Below the pieces are notes generated by a model. It worked only from the letters and a program-made list of their open reading frames with translations, searched no databases and was not told the origin of the DNA. A stretch of 23,479 nt of DNA from a virus. Numbering within the stretch: position 1 is the first letter of the stretch; each line of letters begins with the position of its first letter. Below are positions 21,755 to 23,479 of this stretch, piece after piece. A program made the position numbers and the translations under genes. The stretch lies in IMG/VR virus record IMGVR_UViG_3300042566_000746, positions 1 to 23,479 of that record, one strand, 5' to 3'.

Positions 21755-22184
21755 ATCCTGCCTGGAATTTAATAAATTCAATGGCATTCTTAATCTGGTA
21801 GGTTCTGTTTTGAATTACCTTAAGAATACTCTCAATATAATTTAGGAGAGTTTCATAGTACTCAATTTTGAGAGCAACATTGGATAATTTTTCATCCGAA
21901 TCTAGATATCCCTGAAGAGTTTCTTTGTCTCTAATCTTTTTGGGAAACGGATTCTCCAAATATACTTCTGGATCTGCTTTGCCAGTAAAGTATTCATATC
22001 TTTCGTGGCGAATTCTTTTCTTTTGTTGGTCCGCTTTCTTTTTTAGTAGATTGATTGTATTATATAAATCAAAATATTTTGCATGAAGAACTGGAATATT
22101 TAAAGATTCTGTATGAAGATTATCTGGATCTATTTTCGAATCTTTTTCCCACATCCCCTGAATAGTTTCAAGATCAATACTCAT
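21747..22184 (-). CDS. uvsY: UvsY, recombination mediator
   Basis: This 145-residue, mostly helical protein matches T4 UvsY (137 residues), which helps UvsX displace the single-strand binding protein. The similar parts are the start with its acidic Asp-rich helix (WEKDSKIDPDNL), YFDLYNTINLLKKKADQQKK, RYEYFTGKADPE, and the C-terminal helix NRTYQIKNAIEFIKFQAG. There is no catalytic motif, as expected. The ATG overlaps the gp3 stop (ATGA), so a recombination mediator is coupled to a tail gene. Confidence 0.9.
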   Translation of the reverse strand: MSIDLETIQGMWEKDSKIDPDNLHTESLNIPVLHAKYFDLYNTINLLKKKADQQKKRIRHERYEYFTGKADPEVYLENPFPKKIRDKETLQGYLDSDEKLSNVALKIEYYETLLNYIESILKVIQNRTYQIKNAIEFIKFQAGYG

Positions 22185-22726
22185 AAAGGATTTCCGCTTA
22201 AATCTGTTATATTGTAAATAGTATACTTGAAACCGACATCTGCTGTAAAGTATTGGATATCAGTTTGTGTTGCATCAAAGGTTAAAGTTCCCAAAGAATA
22301 TGGAAATAAGTCTTTAAATGAAATTTGAAAATTTGGTATAGAAGAACTTGTCAAAATTTGAAGAGTTCCATCAGAATAAATGTTCTGTGCCCTATTTACA
22401 TAGTTTGGATTTGAAAGGGTTCCAGAATTTTCCAAATCCGCAAATTGACTAAGTTTTTCTGGATAACCTAGTCCTCGTATCCAGTTTTGAATTTCCAAAT
22501 AATTTTCAAGATTTTCATCAACAAGAAATCTTAAATTTAAATCTCCAAAAATAATTTTATCACCGGGAACATCAATATCCTTCAAGTAACTTGTTTGAAC
22601 AGCAATGCCAAGATTTAAATCTGGAATATTTGCTTGATTGCAGAAGAAAGCAACCTTAGGTGCTCTATCCAGTTTAAATTTAAAACCAGTTGGAGATAAA
22701 AAATTTCTATTTTCTATTTGTGCCAT
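22181..22726 (-). CDS. gp3: Tail completion and sheath stabiliser protein, gp3-like
   Basis: This 181-residue virion protein resembles T4 gp3 (176 residues), which caps the tail tube and stabilises the contracted sheath. The match rests on the central part: a short PGDKIIFGDLNLRFLVDENL segment followed by NYLEIQNWIRGLG, aligned to VTFEYDPLIVRFIVDEELKS of T4, and on a C-terminal beta-rich region. The family shares the tail-tube fold. The N-terminus (MAQIENRNFLSPTGFKF) is typical of cyanophage versions. It follows gp23 and a terminator, and has a late-type -10 box 11 bases before its ATG. Another tail-tube-like protein remains possible. Confidence 0.75.
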   Translation of the reverse strand: MAQIENRNFLSPTGFKFKLDRAPKVAFFCNQANIPDLNLGIAVQTSYLKDIDVPGDKIIFGDLNLRFLVDENLENYLEIQNWIRGLGYPEKLSQFADLENSGTLSNPNYVNRAQNIYSDGTLQILTSSSIPNFQISFKDLFPYSLGTLTFDATQTDIQYFTADVGFKYTIYNITDLSGNPL

Positions 22727-22736
22727 CTTTTTTAAA

Positions 22737-22743
22737 TATTTAG
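22737..22743 (-). promoter_or_regulatory. Candidate late promoter for gp3, CTAAATA
   Basis: CTAAATA on the minus strand resembles the late -10 element used by T4-like cyanophages. It begins just after the T-tract of the gp23 terminator and would give a very short leader before the gp3 ATG. No -35 box is expected for such promoters. Confidence 0.5.
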
Positions 22744-22745
22744 AT

Positions 22746-22773
22746 AAAAAAAGGGACCCTTTTGGGGTCCCTT
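22746..22773 (-). terminator. Strong rho-independent terminator after gp23
   Basis: AAGGGACCC (22751-22759) and GGGTCCCTT (22765-22773) form a perfect 9-bp stem with a 5-base loop. On the minus strand it is followed by seven T residues. It starts about 20 bases after the gp23 stop codon and insulates the capsid gene. Confidence 0.9.
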
Positions 22774-22792
22774 CAGAATTTGTGAGAAAGAC

Positions 22793-23479
22793 TCACATGA
22801 GGTTCTTAACAGCAACTCTTCTGTAGTAACGGTTCTGATTAACCGTAAGAGCACCGAGACCCTTGTTGGTTCCTTCTGCGAATGGGTTGGCGACCAGACC
22901 ATATCTGGTCTTAAAGCCAATCTTGGGCTGGAAGGAGTTCTCACCAACGGCACGAACCATTTGGAGAGGAACGTATGGGCAATAGAACAGACCTGCATCA
23001 TAAGGGGAAGAACCCTTATAACCAACAACATAGTACTGGTTACCAGGAGTTCCGTTAGCGGAAGTCAGGTTAGCAGCATATGGGTCGATGTAGACGCGGA
23101 ATTTGCCCATCAGTGTACCAGCAAAGGTGTTGCCGGTGTCATCAACGGTTAGGTTAGCGTTCAGAGCAGGGGTGTAATCGAGAACACCAGCCATGGTCAG
23201 TGCTGAAGCAACGTCAGCAGAGCACATGATGATGTTGCCCTTTCCTCTTCTTGTTCTCTGAGCGATTGCGTTAGCATCACGCTCAATCTGGAACAGAAGA
23301 CCCTTGAACTTCTCAACCGACCAACGACCATTGGAGTCGATGTCTAGGTCGAATACGCCAGGAGTTGCAACGTTTTGTACAGCACCTTGCTCAGCAACCT
23401 TGTAGATGGTTCTGATAACTTCGCGGTTGATTTCAGCAAGAATCTCAGTTGAGAGAATGTTTGCTAATTCCGCTTCAGC
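22793..23479 (-). CDS. gp23: Major capsid protein gp23 (5' part outside window)
   Basis: About 228 codons of the C-terminal half are present, entering at the right edge and ending in TGA. Recognisable stretches are AEAELANILSTEILAEINRE, VFDLDIDSNGRWSVEKFKGL, GKGNIIMCSADVASAL and the C-terminal FKTRYGLVANPF, all characteristic of T4-type gp23, the HK97-fold shell protein. This part is more GC-rich than most of the window, fitting a very highly expressed gene. The conserved order gp23-gp3-uvsY-uvsW places the region. The prohead protease cleavage site would lie in the missing N-terminal part. Confidence 0.97.
   Translation of the reverse strand, partial: AEAELANILSTEILAEINREVIRTIYKVAEQGAVQNVATPGVFDLDIDSNGRWSVEKFKGLLFQIERDANAIAQRTRRGKGNIIMCSADVASALTMAGVLDYTPALNANLTVDDTGNTFAGTLMGKFRVYIDPYAANLTSANGTPGNQYYVVGYKGSSPYDAGLFYCPYVPLQMVRAVGENSFQPKIGFKTRYGLVANPFAEGTNKGLGALTVNQNRYYRRVAVKNLM

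Noticed and set aside
1-23479. tRNA genes, CRISPR arrays or insertion sequences
   Set aside because: The coding density is close to complete, the few intergenic gaps are under about 110 bases and are explained by terminators and promoters, and I saw no cloverleaf, repeat-spacer array or transposase.

Overview
This window reads as the DNA replication, recombination and late-transcription core of a T4-like cyanophage, a contractile-tailed virus of marine Synechococcus or Prochlorococcus. Every convincing gene lies on the minus strand, so transcription runs from high to low coordinates. The gene set is T4-type: gp23, gp3, UvsY, UvsW, gp55, gp47, gp46, gp45, gp44, gp62, RegA, gp43, UvsX and gp41. 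The cyanophage signature comes from the additions to that set: cobS, mazG, hsp20, a cyanobacterial DUF3110-type gene between gp46 and gp47, and an Asp/Asn-hydroxylase-like 2OG-Fe(II) oxygenase. No tRNA, CRISPR array, insertion sequence or photosynthesis gene is visible.

In transcription order: the 3' half of the major capsid gene (23479-22793) ends at a strong terminator. A short late-type promoter follows, then gp3 (tail completion), uvsY, uvsW and a small beta-rich protein, all joined by overlapping stops and starts. A good sigma70 promoter, with a palindrome centred on its -35 box, precedes gp55, gp47, the DUF3110 gene, gp46, a small basic ORF and a large HExxH plus VWA protein. After a terminator comes the AAA+ gene annotated in cyanophages as cobS. 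After another terminator come a small conserved gene, the sliding clamp gp45, an unidentified 169-residue protein, and gp44-dam-gp62-regA (a methylase inserted inside the clamp-loader operon). After a further terminator is hsp20, with a structured leader that could be an RNA thermometer, and a tiny basic protein. The last block is two small beta-rich proteins, gp43 polymerase, a 45-residue protein, uvsX, the oxygenase, gp41 helicase, mazG and two tiny proteins. It ends at a terminator whose T-tract runs into an exact T4-type late promoter (TATAAATA) for the gene that leaves the left edge.

The genes fit together as one programme. Gp43, gp44/62, gp45 and gp41 form the replisome. UvsX, UvsY, UvsW and gp46/47 drive recombination-dependent replication and repair. 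Gp55, with gp45 as mobile activator, turns on late promoters of the kind seen at both ends of the window. RegA represses translation of replication genes. The least explained parts are the AAA+/VWA-HExxH pair, whose first gene shows an abrupt GC shift, the three apparently paralogous small proteins, the hsp20 leader, and the genes inserted between otherwise syntenic core genes. All calls come from reading the sequence and recalling family motifs; no database search was possible.
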